The notes under the pieces are model-generated. The model made no database searches. It was not told the origin of the DNA and worked only from the letters and a program-made list of their open reading frames with translations. This document shows, piece by piece, positions 1-6,432 of a stretch of 13,619 nucleotides of DNA. The position numbers and the translations under genes are program-made. This DNA comes from Thermoleophilaceae bacterium (GTDB lineage Bacteria; Actinomycetota; Thermoleophilia; Solirubrobacterales; Thermoleophilaceae): NCBI GenBank assembly GCA_013813135.1, contig JACCSF010000153.1, forward strand, positions 1 through 13,619. Reading direction: 5' to 3'. How positions within the stretch are numbered: position 1 is the stretch's first letter; each line of letters begins with the position of its first letter.

Positions 1-1
1 C

Positions 2-1291
2 GCCGGAGGGGAGCGGCGCGCTGACCAGCGCGTCGGTCAGCTTGTCGGTCACGCGCGCCTGGAACAGGGCGCCCAGTCCGGCGATGCCGGTCGCGATGCC
101 CACCTGCCGGAACGTGCTGTTGATGCCGGAGGCGGCGCCGCTGCGGTGCGGCTCGACCACGCCGATCGCCGCCGTGGCGAGCGGGGGGTTCGTGCACCCG
201 ATGCCGATGCCCGCCACGATGAACCCGGGCAGCAGCGTGGTCCAGTCGTCATCGGGGTCGATCCCGCTCATGAGCAGCAGGCCGGCCCCCACCAGCACCA
301 GGCCGGCGCCCAGGAAGGCACGCACCGGCAACCGCTCCACGAGCTTGCCCGCCACCGGCGCCACCAAGAAGGAGAGCAGCGAGACGGGCAGGAAGCGCAG
401 GCCGGCCTCGAGCGGCGAGTAGGCGAGGATGTTCTGGATGTAGAGGACGAGGTAGAGGAACATCGAGAACATCGAGGCGTGCAGGACGAAGGCCGTGATC
501 TGCGCACCGGTGAACGCCGGAATCCGGAACAGGTGCAGGTCGAGCATCGGCCCCTCGCGGCGCAGCTCGATCGCCACGAAGGCCGCGAGCAGAAGCGCGC
601 TGGCGGCCAGCAGGCCCAGGATCGGCGTGCTCTGCCAGCCCTCGTCGTTGCCGCGGATCAGGGCCAGCACGAGGCACAGCAGGGCGCCGCTGAAGGTGAC
701 CAGACCCGCCCAGTCGATGCGCGCGGTCGTGTCGCGCTCTCCCTCCGGCACCCGCAGCAAGGTCATGGCGATCGTGATCAAGCCGACCGGCACGTTCACG
801 AAGAAGATCCACTCCCACCCAAGGTGCTCGGTCAGCACCCCGCCGACGACCGGGCCGACGGCCACGGCGAACCCGGTGGTCGCCCCCCAGAGGCCAATTG
901 CGGTGCCTCGCTCGTTGGGCGGGAACTCCTGGGCGATGAGGGCCAGCGCCGTGGCGAACATCATCGCCCCGCCCACGCCCTGCACGGCGCGCGCCACGTT
1001 GAGCATCGTCGGCGAGCCGGCCAGCCCGCATACGAGCGAGGCGGCGACGAAGATCGCGATGCCGACGGCGAAGATCCGGCGCCGGCCGAGCAGGTCGCCG
1101 AGCGAGCCGGAGGCCAGCAGCAGGGTGGCCAGGCCCAGGGCGTAGGCGTCCACAACCCACTGCATGTCCGTGAACGTGGCGCCGAGGTCGCTGCGGATCG
1201 CGGGGAGCGCGACGTTCACCACGGTGACGTCGACCAGCAGCATGAACGTCGCCAGGCAGACGGCGAGGAGCGTCCACCACTTGAGGGCCAT
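2..1291 (-). CDS. DHA2-family MFS drug exporter (EmrB/QacA type), 3' end beyond the left edge
   Basis: Proton-driven efflux pump of the major facilitator superfamily, probably exporting hydrophobic or cationic compounds across the inner membrane. Reading from ATG 1291 gives 430 residues with no stop before the window edge, so the C-terminus is missing. Visible family motifs: DVTVVNVALP in TM1 (residues 21-30; the lDxTvvNvALP signature of 14-TM DHA2 pumps), motif A as SLGDLLGRRR (63-72), the antiporter motif C region TGFAVAVGPVVGG (139-151), and GWEWIFFVNVPVG (158-170), also typical of DHA2. Long hydrophobic stretches recur through to about residue 410. A GGTGG lies 6 nt before the ATG and is a plausible ribosome binding site. 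The gene is divergent from the M50 protease gene across 50 bp. The substrate cannot be read from the sequence, and no TetR/MarR regulator is adjacent. Family call very secure; drug specificity unknown. Confidence 0.93.
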   Translation of the reverse strand, partial: MALKWWTLLAVCLATFMLLVDVTVVNVALPAIRSDLGATFTDMQWVVDAYALGLATLLLASGSLGDLLGRRRIFAVGIAIFVAASLVCGLAGSPTMLNVARAVQGVGGAMMFATALALIAQEFPPNERGTAIGLWGATTGFAVAVGPVVGGVLTEHLGWEWIFFVNVPVGLITIAMTLLRVPEGERDTTARIDWAGLVTFSGALLCLVLALIRGNDEGWQSTPILGLLAASALLLAAFVAIELRREGPMLDLHLFRIPAFTGAQITAFVLHASMFSMFLYLVLYIQNILAYSPLEAGLRFLPVSLLSFLVAPVAGKLVERLPVRAFLGAGLVLVGAGLLLMSGIDPDDDWTTLLPGFIVAGIGIGCTNPPLATAAIGVVEPHRSGAASGINSTFRQVGIATGIAGLGALFQARVTDKLTDALVSAPLPSG

Positions 1292-1327
1292 GTGCCCACC
1301 GTGTCCGAAACTCGGCCGGGCTACGCC

Positions 1328-1333
1328 TACCAT
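1328..1333 (+). promoter_or_regulatory. Putative −10 box of the M50 protease gene (leaderless pattern)
   Basis: TACCAT fits TANNNT and ends 8 nt before the GTG start at 1342, so transcription would begin at or next to the start codon. No Shine-Dalgarno sequence and no convincing −35 are visible. The divergent exporter's promoter must share the same 50-bp gap, but I cannot point to it. Confidence 0.4.
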
Positions 1334-1341
1334 CCCGTGAA

Positions 1342-2514
1342 GTGTTCGGCGGCGGCTCAATCCAGCTCGTCCGGGTGTTCGGCATCCGGATCGGCGTGGA
1401 CGTCAGCTGGTTCTTCGTCCTGTTCCTGATCATCTGGTCGCTGTCCGGCTTCTACAGCGACCTGTTTCCGGGCGACGACACCAAGGCGTTCGGCCTGGCA
1501 GTGGTGTCCGCGCTGCTCTTCTTCCTGGCGATCCTGCTGCACGAGCTCGGCCACGCGGTGGTGGCGATCCGCAACGGCATCCCGATCCTGGGGATCGACC
1601 TGTGGATGTTCGGCGGCGTGGCCAAGCTCGGGCGCGACACCGACTCGCCGGGCGTGGAGTTCCGGGTGGCTGTCGCCGGGCCGCTGGTGACACTGGCGAT
1701 CGCCGCGATCTGCTTCGGCATCGGGGCGGCGCTGTCGAGCGCCGACACCGTGCTCAAGGGCAGCCGCTTCGAGGACGCCGACCTGAGCGGCGCCGTGGCC
1801 ATGCTCGGCTACCTGACCACGGTCAACGTGTTCGTGCTGGTGTTCAACCTGATCCCGGGCTTTCCGCTCGACGGCGGCCGGATCGCGCGCGCCATCGCCT
1901 GGAAGCTGACCGGCGACCGCTACCGCGCCACGCGCTTCGCCGCCCGGCTCGGCCGACTGGCCGGCTGGGCGATGGTGGCCGTCGGCGGGCTGATCCTCGC
2001 GGGCGTGATCGGCTGGGACGTGATCACGGGCGTGTGGCTGATCTTCATCGGGATCTTCCTCGCCCAGGCCGCCCGCTCGGCCGAGACCCAGGCGGCGATC
2101 TCGGGGCAGATCGACCACCTGCGCGTGGCCGACGTCATGGACGCCGAGCCGGTAGCCATTCCCGCCGAGCTGCCGCTGGCCCAAGCCGAGGGCGAGTACT
2201 TCCTGCGCTACGGCTGGCCCTGGTTCCCGGTGGTGGACACGGCCGGTCGGCTCGTGGGGGTGGTCTCGCGTGAGGCCGTGGACAGCGTTCCCGAGGCCGT
2301 CCGCGGAGGGCGCGCGATCGCCTCGGTGATGGCGCGAGACGACGGCGCGAGCGGGCTGCGCGCCGGGCTGGAGGAGCCGCTCGAGGCGCTGCTGGCCCAC
2401 GACGGCCTGGGCCGCCTCGGGGCCGTGATGGCGGTGGACGGCGACGGCGTATTGCGCGGAATCGTGACCGTGGAGGCGGTCCGCCGTGCGCTGCGCGGGG
2501 CTCTACCCGCGTGA
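1342..2514 (+). CDS. Site-2 protease family (peptidase M50) intramembrane zinc metalloprotease with CBS-like C-terminus
   Basis: A 390-residue polytopic membrane protease that should cleave transmembrane substrates within the bilayer; S2P-family enzymes classically release anti-sigma factors or other membrane-held regulators. The zinc motif HELGH is at residues 67-71 inside a hydrophobic helix. The third-ligand region NLIPGFPLDGGR is at 169-180, with D177 the expected zinc ligand. Membrane segments surround about 23-36, 51-66, 107-130, 155-172 and 207-242. Residues about 258-387 resemble a CBS pair, beginning VADVMDAEPVAIP and ending GIVTVEAVRRAL; the middle is poorly conserved, so it may be a degenerate pair. 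Overall architecture resembles the M50-plus-CBS group that includes mycobacterial Rip3. The start is GTG 1342, chosen because FGIRIGVDVSWF is the usual N-terminal opening of this family. sdhA begins only 25 bp downstream. No sigma/anti-sigma pair is nearby to suggest a substrate. Confidence 0.9.
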   Translation: MFGGGSIQLVRVFGIRIGVDVSWFFVLFLIIWSLSGFYSDLFPGDDTKAFGLAVVSALLFFLAILLHELGHAVVAIRNGIPILGIDLWMFGGVAKLGRDTDSPGVEFRVAVAGPLVTLAIAAICFGIGAALSSADTVLKGSRFEDADLSGAVAMLGYLTTVNVFVLVFNLIPGFPLDGGRIARAIAWKLTGDRYRATRFAARLGRLAGWAMVAVGGLILAGVIGWDVITGVWLIFIGIFLAQAARSAETQAAISGQIDHLRVADVMDAEPVAIPAELPLAQAEGEYFLRYGWPWFPVVDTAGRLVGVVSREAVDSVPEAVRGGRAIASVMARDDGASGLRAGLEEPLEALLAHDGLGRLGAVMAVDGDGVLRGIVTVEAVRRALRGALPA

Positions 2515-2521
2515 GCTTCCA

Positions 2522-2527
2522 TAGAAT
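2522..2527 (+). promoter_or_regulatory. Putative −10 box of the sdhABE operon
   Basis: TAGAAT, close to the TATAAT consensus and conspicuous in this GC-rich DNA, ends 12 nt before the sdhA ATG at 2540. A start site about 6-7 nt downstream would leave a leader of only about 6 nt. No Shine-Dalgarno sequence precedes the ATG and no −35 consensus is evident. It implies that sdhA has its own promoter even though the M50 gene ends only 25 bp upstream. Confidence 0.45.
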
Positions 2528-2539
2528 CGCCATCGCCTC

Positions 2540-4222
2540 ATGCCGAAGCACGACGTACTCGTAATAGGAGCCGGCCTCGCCGGCCAACGCGCCGCCCTCG
2601 CCGCCGCCGAGCAGGGGACGTCCGTAGGGATCATCTCCAAGGTCCACCCGGTCCGCTCCCACTCCAACGCGGCTCAGGGGGGCATCAACGCCGCCCTCAA
2701 CCCGGAGGATTCGTGGGAGTCGCACGCCTTCGACACGATCAAGGGCTCCGACTACCTGGGCGACCAGGACGCCATCGAGATCATGTGCCGCGAGGCGCCG
2801 GGCGAGCTGCTCGACCTCGAGCACCTGGGTGTGACCTTCCACAGAAACGAGGAGGGCCGGCTGGGCACGCGCGCCTTCGGAGGCGCCTCGGCCGCCCGCA
2901 CCTACTACGTGGCCGACATCACCGGCCAGGCGATCCTGCACGTGCTCTACGAGCAGCTCATGAAGTTCAGCGAGGTCCACCGCTACGAGGAGTGGTTCAC
3001 CACCGCGCTCGTGCAGGACGAGGACGGCCGCATCGCCGGCGCGATCACGCGCAACATCCGCGACGGCGCGATCGAGCTCTTCCAGGCCAAGGCTGTGATC
3101 CTGGCCACGGGCGGCAACGGCCAGCTCTACGACCCGACCACGAATGCGCTGATCTGCACCGGGGACGGGATCGCCATGGCCTACCGGATCGGCGCGCCGC
3201 TGATGGACATGGAGATGATCCAGTACCACCCCACCACGCTGGCCGGGCTGGGGCTGCTGATCACCGAGGGGGCGCGCGGCGAGGGCGCCCACCTCTACAA
3301 CGCCCAGGGCGAGCGCTTCATGGAGAAGTACGCCCCCAACAAGATGGAGCTGGCCTCGCGCGACGTGGTCTCGCGCGCCGAGCAGACCGAGATCAACGAG
3401 GGGCGCGGCTTCCCCGACGGCACGGTGGCGCTCGACATCACCGTGGTGCCGCGCAAGCGGATCCACGAGGCGCTGCGCGAGATCGTCAACGTGGGGCGCG
3501 ACTTCGCCGGCGTGGACATCACCCGCGAGCCGATCCACATCAAGCCGGGCAACCACTACACGATGGGCGGCATCAGGACCGACGTGGACGGCCGCACCTC
3601 GATCCCCGGCCTCTACGCCGCCGGCGAGTGCGCCTGCGTGTCGGTGCACGGCGGCAACCGGCTGGGCGCCAACTCGCTGCTCGACACGCTCGTCTTCGGC
3701 CGGCGCTCGGGCCTGCACGCGGCCGAGGCGGTGCACGGCCTGCCTCTGCGCGATCCCGACCTCGCCCAGCTGGAGGACGAGGAGCGGCGCATCTCCGGGA
3801 TCGTGGACCGGGACGGGAGCGGCCGGCGGGTGTCCGAGGTCAAGGCCGAGCTCGGCAAGACCATGGACAAGTACGTGGCGGTGTTCCGCGACGAGGACGG
3901 GCTGCGCACCGGGCTCGACGCGGTTCAGCGCCTCAAGGAGGAGGCGACCGACCTCGCGATCGACGACAAGGGCGCGGTGTTCAACCAGGACGTGCTGGGC
4001 GCGCTCGAGCTGCAGTTCATGCTCGACAACGCCGAGGCGATCGTGCTCTCGGCGATCGAGCGCAAGGAGAGCCGCGGCGCGCAGTTCCGCACCGACTTCC
4101 CCGAGCGCAACGACGACGACTGGCTCAAGCACATCAACGTCTCGGCGAACGGCAGCGAGCCCGAGATCTCCTACTCGGACGTAACCATGACCCAGTGGGA
4201 GCCGCAGGAGAGGACGTACTAG
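2540..4222 (+). CDS. sdhA: Succinate dehydrogenase/fumarate reductase flavoprotein subunit
   Basis: Catalytic subunit that interconverts succinate and fumarate with covalently bound FAD (TCA cycle/respiration). At 560 residues it has the usual family length. Dinucleotide-binding GAGLAG is at residues 10-15. RSHSNAAQGG at 39-48 contains H41, the expected covalent FAD histidine. QYHPT (228-232) supplies H230; SRDVVSRA (273-280) contains the likely catalytic arginine R274; H339 lies in NHYTMGG; E363 and the HGGNRLGANS stretch (370-379, with R374) close the FAD/dicarboxylate site. The C-terminal helical region ends TQWEPQERTY. There is no Tat or Sec signal, so it faces the cytoplasm, unlike the periplasmic MfrA relatives. 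It is the first gene of an operon with sdhB (4 nt later) and sdhE. L-aspartate oxidase is a related alternative, but the partner genes exclude it. The direction of reaction in vivo is not decided by sequence. Confidence 0.97.
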   Translation: MPKHDVLVIGAGLAGQRAALAAAEQGTSVGIISKVHPVRSHSNAAQGGINAALNPEDSWESHAFDTIKGSDYLGDQDAIEIMCREAPGELLDLEHLGVTFHRNEEGRLGTRAFGGASAARTYYVADITGQAILHVLYEQLMKFSEVHRYEEWFTTALVQDEDGRIAGAITRNIRDGAIELFQAKAVILATGGNGQLYDPTTNALICTGDGIAMAYRIGAPLMDMEMIQYHPTTLAGLGLLITEGARGEGAHLYNAQGERFMEKYAPNKMELASRDVVSRAEQTEINEGRGFPDGTVALDITVVPRKRIHEALREIVNVGRDFAGVDITREPIHIKPGNHYTMGGIRTDVDGRTSIPGLYAAGECACVSVHGGNRLGANSLLDTLVFGRRSGLHAAEAVHGLPLRDPDLAQLEDEERRISGIVDRDGSGRRVSEVKAELGKTMDKYVAVFRDEDGLRTGLDAVQRLKEEATDLAIDDKGAVFNQDVLGALELQFMLDNAEAIVLSAIERKESRGAQFRTDFPERNDDDWLKHINVSANGSEPEISYSDVTMTQWEPQERTY

Positions 4223-4226
4223 CCGT

Positions 4227-5294
4227 ATGGCCGACTACGCACTGAAGATCCGCCGCTACGACCCGGAGTCGGGCGAGGCCGCCTACTGGGCCGACTACGA
4301 CGTGGAGCTGCCGCCCGAGCGATCGGTGCTGGACGGCATCCTGCAGGTCAAGGACCGCGAGGACGCCTCGATCGCGATCCGCTGCTCGTGCCGGGCGGCC
4401 ATCTGCGGCTCTTGCGGAGTGCGCATCAACGGGCAGTCGGCGCTCGCCTGCAACACGCGCATAGGCGAGGCCGCCGAGCGCGCGCGCGACGGCGCGATCA
4501 CCGTCGAGCCGATGGGCAACATGCCGGTCATCAAGGACCTGGTGACCGACATGGAGGCGGTCCACTGGAAGAAGATCCGCCGCGTCGTGCCGTGGCTGCT
4601 GCCGGCCGAGGAGCCGCCAGAGGGCCAGGAGTACATCGTGCCCCCGGAGGCGATGCTCGACGTGACCCAGACGATGGCCTGCATCCAGTGCGGCGTGTGC
4701 GTTTCGGCGTGCCTGTCGCTGGAGGTGGATCCGGAGTTCATCGGCCCGGCGGCGCTCGCCAAGGCCTACCGCTTCGTGGGCGACCCGCGCGACGGCGAGC
4801 ACGAGTCGCGCCTGAAGGACCTGGCCGAGGACCCGCACGGCATCTACGACTGCACCCACTGCTTCGCCTGCGTGGAGGTCTGCCCCAAGGACGTCGCGCC
4901 GATGAACCAGATCATGCGGCTGCGCCGCAAGGCCACCAACGACTTCAGGATCAAGGACTCGAACAACGGCTACGGGCACGAGAAGGCCTTCGTGAACATC
5001 ATCGAGAAGTGGGGCACGCTGTTCGAGGCGCAGCTGCTGCCGCGCTCGTTCGGCGACGGCTCGCTGATCAAGGGTCAGCTGCGGCCCCAGGGGGCGAAGC
5101 AGCTGACGGAGAGCCTGCCCACCGTCTACCACGGGCTCAAGTCGGGCAAGGTCAACCCGATCAAGGCGCTGGTGCATCCGAAGCTGCCGGACCAGAAGCA
5201 GGTGCGCCGCATCATCAAGGAGATCGAGTCGCAGGACGAGCGCATCGAGCTCAACCTCTACATCGTCGGCGAGATGGCCGAGGAGACCGAATGA
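4227..5294 (+). CDS. sdhB: Succinate dehydrogenase iron-sulfur subunit with extra cluster cysteine and long C-terminal extension
   Basis: Electron-transfer subunit that carries electrons from the SdhA flavin through three Fe-S clusters. The N-terminal ferredoxin domain holds [2Fe-2S] ligands C55, C60, C63 and C75 (with an additional C53). The second domain has CIQCGVCVSAC (C152, C155, C158, C162) and CTHCFACVEVCP (C209, C212, C215, C219). Classical SdhB has no cysteine at the position of C212, so the third centre probably is [4Fe-4S] rather than [3Fe-4S], as reported for Sulfolobus-type enzymes. At 355 residues it is about 110 longer than E. coli SdhB; the tail (about 240-355) includes EKAFVNIIEKWGTLFEAQLL and a GKVNPIKAL stretch reminiscent of HdrC/GlpC C-termini. 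AGGAGAGGA at 4206-4214 is the ribosome binding site, 12 nt from the ATG. The stop codon overlaps the sdhE start (ATGA), implying translational coupling. Confidence 0.95.
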   Translation: MADYALKIRRYDPESGEAAYWADYDVELPPERSVLDGILQVKDREDASIAIRCSCRAAICGSCGVRINGQSALACNTRIGEAAERARDGAITVEPMGNMPVIKDLVTDMEAVHWKKIRRVVPWLLPAEEPPEGQEYIVPPEAMLDVTQTMACIQCGVCVSACLSLEVDPEFIGPAALAKAYRFVGDPRDGEHESRLKDLAEDPHGIYDCTHCFACVEVCPKDVAPMNQIMRLRRKATNDFRIKDSNNGYGHEKAFVNIIEKWGTLFEAQLLPRSFGDGSLIKGQLRPQGAKQLTESLPTVYHGLKSGKVNPIKALVHPKLPDQKQVRRIIKEIESQDERIELNLYIVGEMAEETE

Positions 5295-6193
5295 AGCTTG
5301 CTTACTGGCCCGGGTGCGTTTCGCGGGGCTTCACCCCTGAGCTGCACGGCTCGGTAGCGAAGGTCGCGCCGCTGCTCGATCTGGAGCTGGTCGAGCTCGA
5401 CCGGGCCAACTGCTGCGGCGCCGGCGTTATCGCCGAGCACAACCAGGAGCTCGTCGACACCTTGAACGCCCGCACGTTCGCGCTCGCCCAGGATGTCGAG
5501 GGCGCGGCCGGCATGATGAACATCTGCTCGACCTGCCAGGGCGCGCAGTCGGAGTGCCAGGAGCGGCTGGACGCGTCGTCGTCCTACCGCGGCGAGGTCA
5601 ACTCGCACCTCAAGCCCGACGGGCTCTCCTACGAGGCCGGCGGCGGCTGGTGGAACAAGAACTTCCTCTGGATCCTCGCCGAGGAGATCGGCCTGGACAC
5701 GCTGCGCGAGCGGGTCGTGCGGCCGCTCGAAGGGCTGCGGATCGCGCCCTTCTACGGCTGCTACATCGTGCGCCCGAGCAAGCGCCTCGGCTTCGAGGCG
5801 CACCCCGAACGGGACGTGTACCTGGACCAGGTGATCGAGGCGCTCGGCGCGAAGCCCGTCGAGTACGCCGGCGCGCGCAAGTGCTGCGGGTTCCCGGTGA
5901 TCACGATGAACCGCACCACGTCGCTGCGCCAGGCGGGCCGCCACGTGGCCGACGCGATCGACGCGGGGGCCGACTGCCTCGTGACCCCCTGCCCGCTCTG
6001 CCACCTGAACCTGGACATGCAGCAGCCGGCCGCCGCGAGCTTCGTCGAGCGCGACCTCGGCCTCCCGGTTCTGCACCTGCCACAGATGGTCGGGCTCGCG
6101 CTCGGGCTCGCGCCCAAGGAGCTCGGCATGGGCAAGCACGTCGTCTCCACGCGCGACGTTCAACAGAAGATCGCCGAGCTGGCGGCGGCGTAG
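5291..6193 (+). CDS. sdhE: HdrB-like CCG-domain subunit of non-classical succinate dehydrogenase (SdhE type)
   Basis: Third subunit of the complex, replacing the usual SdhC/SdhD membrane anchor. The 300-residue protein contains two cysteine-rich CCG domains. The first has C9, C41-C42 and C79/C82 (C-X31-CC-X36-CXXC); the second has C157, C198-C199 and C234/C237. In heterodisulfide reductase HdrB such motifs bind non-cubane [4Fe-4S] clusters; in SdhABE enzymes (Sulfolobus, cyanobacteria, Campylobacter Mfr) the homologue is thought to link to the membrane or quinone. No transmembrane helix is visible; association could be by amphipathic segments such as the one near 264-275. The start at 5291 is fixed by the ATGA overlap with sdhB and an AGGAG 5 nt upstream. 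No SdhC, SdhD or SdhF follows. This SdhE is unrelated to the small flavinylation factor of the same name. A thiol-linked fumarate reductase role (TfrB-like) is the main alternative. Confidence 0.9.
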   Translation: MKLAYWPGCVSRGFTPELHGSVAKVAPLLDLELVELDRANCCGAGVIAEHNQELVDTLNARTFALAQDVEGAAGMMNICSTCQGAQSECQERLDASSSYRGEVNSHLKPDGLSYEAGGGWWNKNFLWILAEEIGLDTLRERVVRPLEGLRIAPFYGCYIVRPSKRLGFEAHPERDVYLDQVIEALGAKPVEYAGARKCCGFPVITMNRTTSLRQAGRHVADAIDAGADCLVTPCPLCHLNLDMQQPAAASFVERDLGLPVLHLPQMVGLALGLAPKELGMGKHVVSTRDVQQKIAELAAA

Positions 6194-6228
6194 CGACCGG
6201 CTCCCGGACGGCCGACGCCCCCTGAAAA

Positions 6229-6258
6229 CGAGAAAGCCGACCAGCTGGTCGGCTCTCG
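6229..6258. terminator. Palindromic hairpin after sdhE; U-rich flank only on the minus strand
   Basis: The perfect 20-nt palindrome AGCCGACCAGCTGGTCGGCT at 6235-6254 gives an 8-bp stem with an AGCT loop, and CGAG (6229-6232) pairs with CTCG (6255-6258) across a 2-nt A bulge. It lies 41 nt after the sdhE stop and is the obvious end point for the sdhABE transcript, but no T-tract follows it on the plus strand. On the minus strand it is followed by TTCTCGTTTTC, so as an intrinsic terminator it looks better for transcripts coming leftward. Confidence 0.55.
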
Positions 6259-6281
6259 CGTAGGACGTACCCCATTCCGCC

Positions 6282-6309
6282 CCGGGAAGTCTGAAGTAAG
6301 GTTTCCCGG
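6282..6309. repeat. Second stem-loop in the sdhE–luxR gap
   Basis: The arms CCGGGAA (6282-6288) and TTCCCGG (6303-6309) are perfect complements around a 14-nt loop. It sits inside a possible outer pairing of GACGT (6264-6268) with ACGTC (6321-6325). No T-tract follows. It could be part of a leader RNA, a processing site or chance in GC-rich DNA. Confidence 0.35.
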
Positions 6310-6383
6310 CCGGGCGCGAAACGTCGCCACCCCGCACGTGTGATCTTCGGGGGACCGGGGGGATGAGAACGGCGTAACCCAGG

Positions 6384-6403
6384 GGGTGAGTTAATTCTCA
6401 CCC
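6384..6403. promoter_or_regulatory. Operator-like inverted repeat upstream of the LuxR-type gene
   Basis: GGGTGAG (6384-6390) and CTCACCC (6397-6403) form perfect 7-bp arms around the AT-only spacer TTAATT. The right arm occupies the place of a −35 element relative to the −10-like box at 6421. This position suits a repressor or an autoregulating dimeric HTH protein such as the downstream LuxR-type product. The binding protein is inferred, not shown. Confidence 0.45.
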
Positions 6404-6420
6404 TATCCCCCGTTCGGGCA

Positions 6421-6426
6421 TACACT
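6421..6426 (+). promoter_or_regulatory. Putative −10 box of the LuxR-type regulator gene (leaderless pattern)
   Basis: TACACT (TANNNT) ends 6 nt before the ATG at 6433, so the predicted transcription start coincides with the A of the start codon. No Shine-Dalgarno sequence is present between them. The inverted repeat at 6384-6403 covers the −35 position. Confidence 0.5.
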
Positions 6427-6432
6427 CGACCT

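Larger units (their letters stand above)
6194..6432. other. Intergenic region with hairpins and an operator-like repeat between sdhE and the LuxR-type gene
   Basis: No convincing protein-coding gene is seen here. The region holds a perfect palindrome just after sdhE (6235-6254), a possible second structured element (arms 6282-6288 and 6303-6309, nested inside the complementary pairs 6264-6268 and 6321-6325), runs of G at 6352-6361 and 6382-6386, an inverted repeat (6384-6403), and a −10-like box (6421-6426). It does not fold as a tRNA by eye (no T-loop consensus) and matches no riboswitch that I recognise. Confidence 0.6.

Noticed and set aside
2135..4132. 665-codon open frame on the minus strand opposite sdhA
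   Set aside because: It is antisense to a gene with all catalytic motifs, has a low-complexity Ala/Val/His/Arg-rich translation and resembles no protein family; it is an artefact of high GC.
4388..5290. Extended upstream reading of the sdhE frame (601 codons in total)
   Set aside because: The upstream part is a shadow of sdhB. The real sdhE begins at 5291, with ATGA overlap, an AGGAG at 5 nt, and the CCG-domain N-terminus.
6194..6432. tRNA or small protein gene in the sdhE–LuxR gap
   Set aside because: No acceptor/T-loop consensus and no open frame with a plausible start, ribosome binding site and codon pattern.
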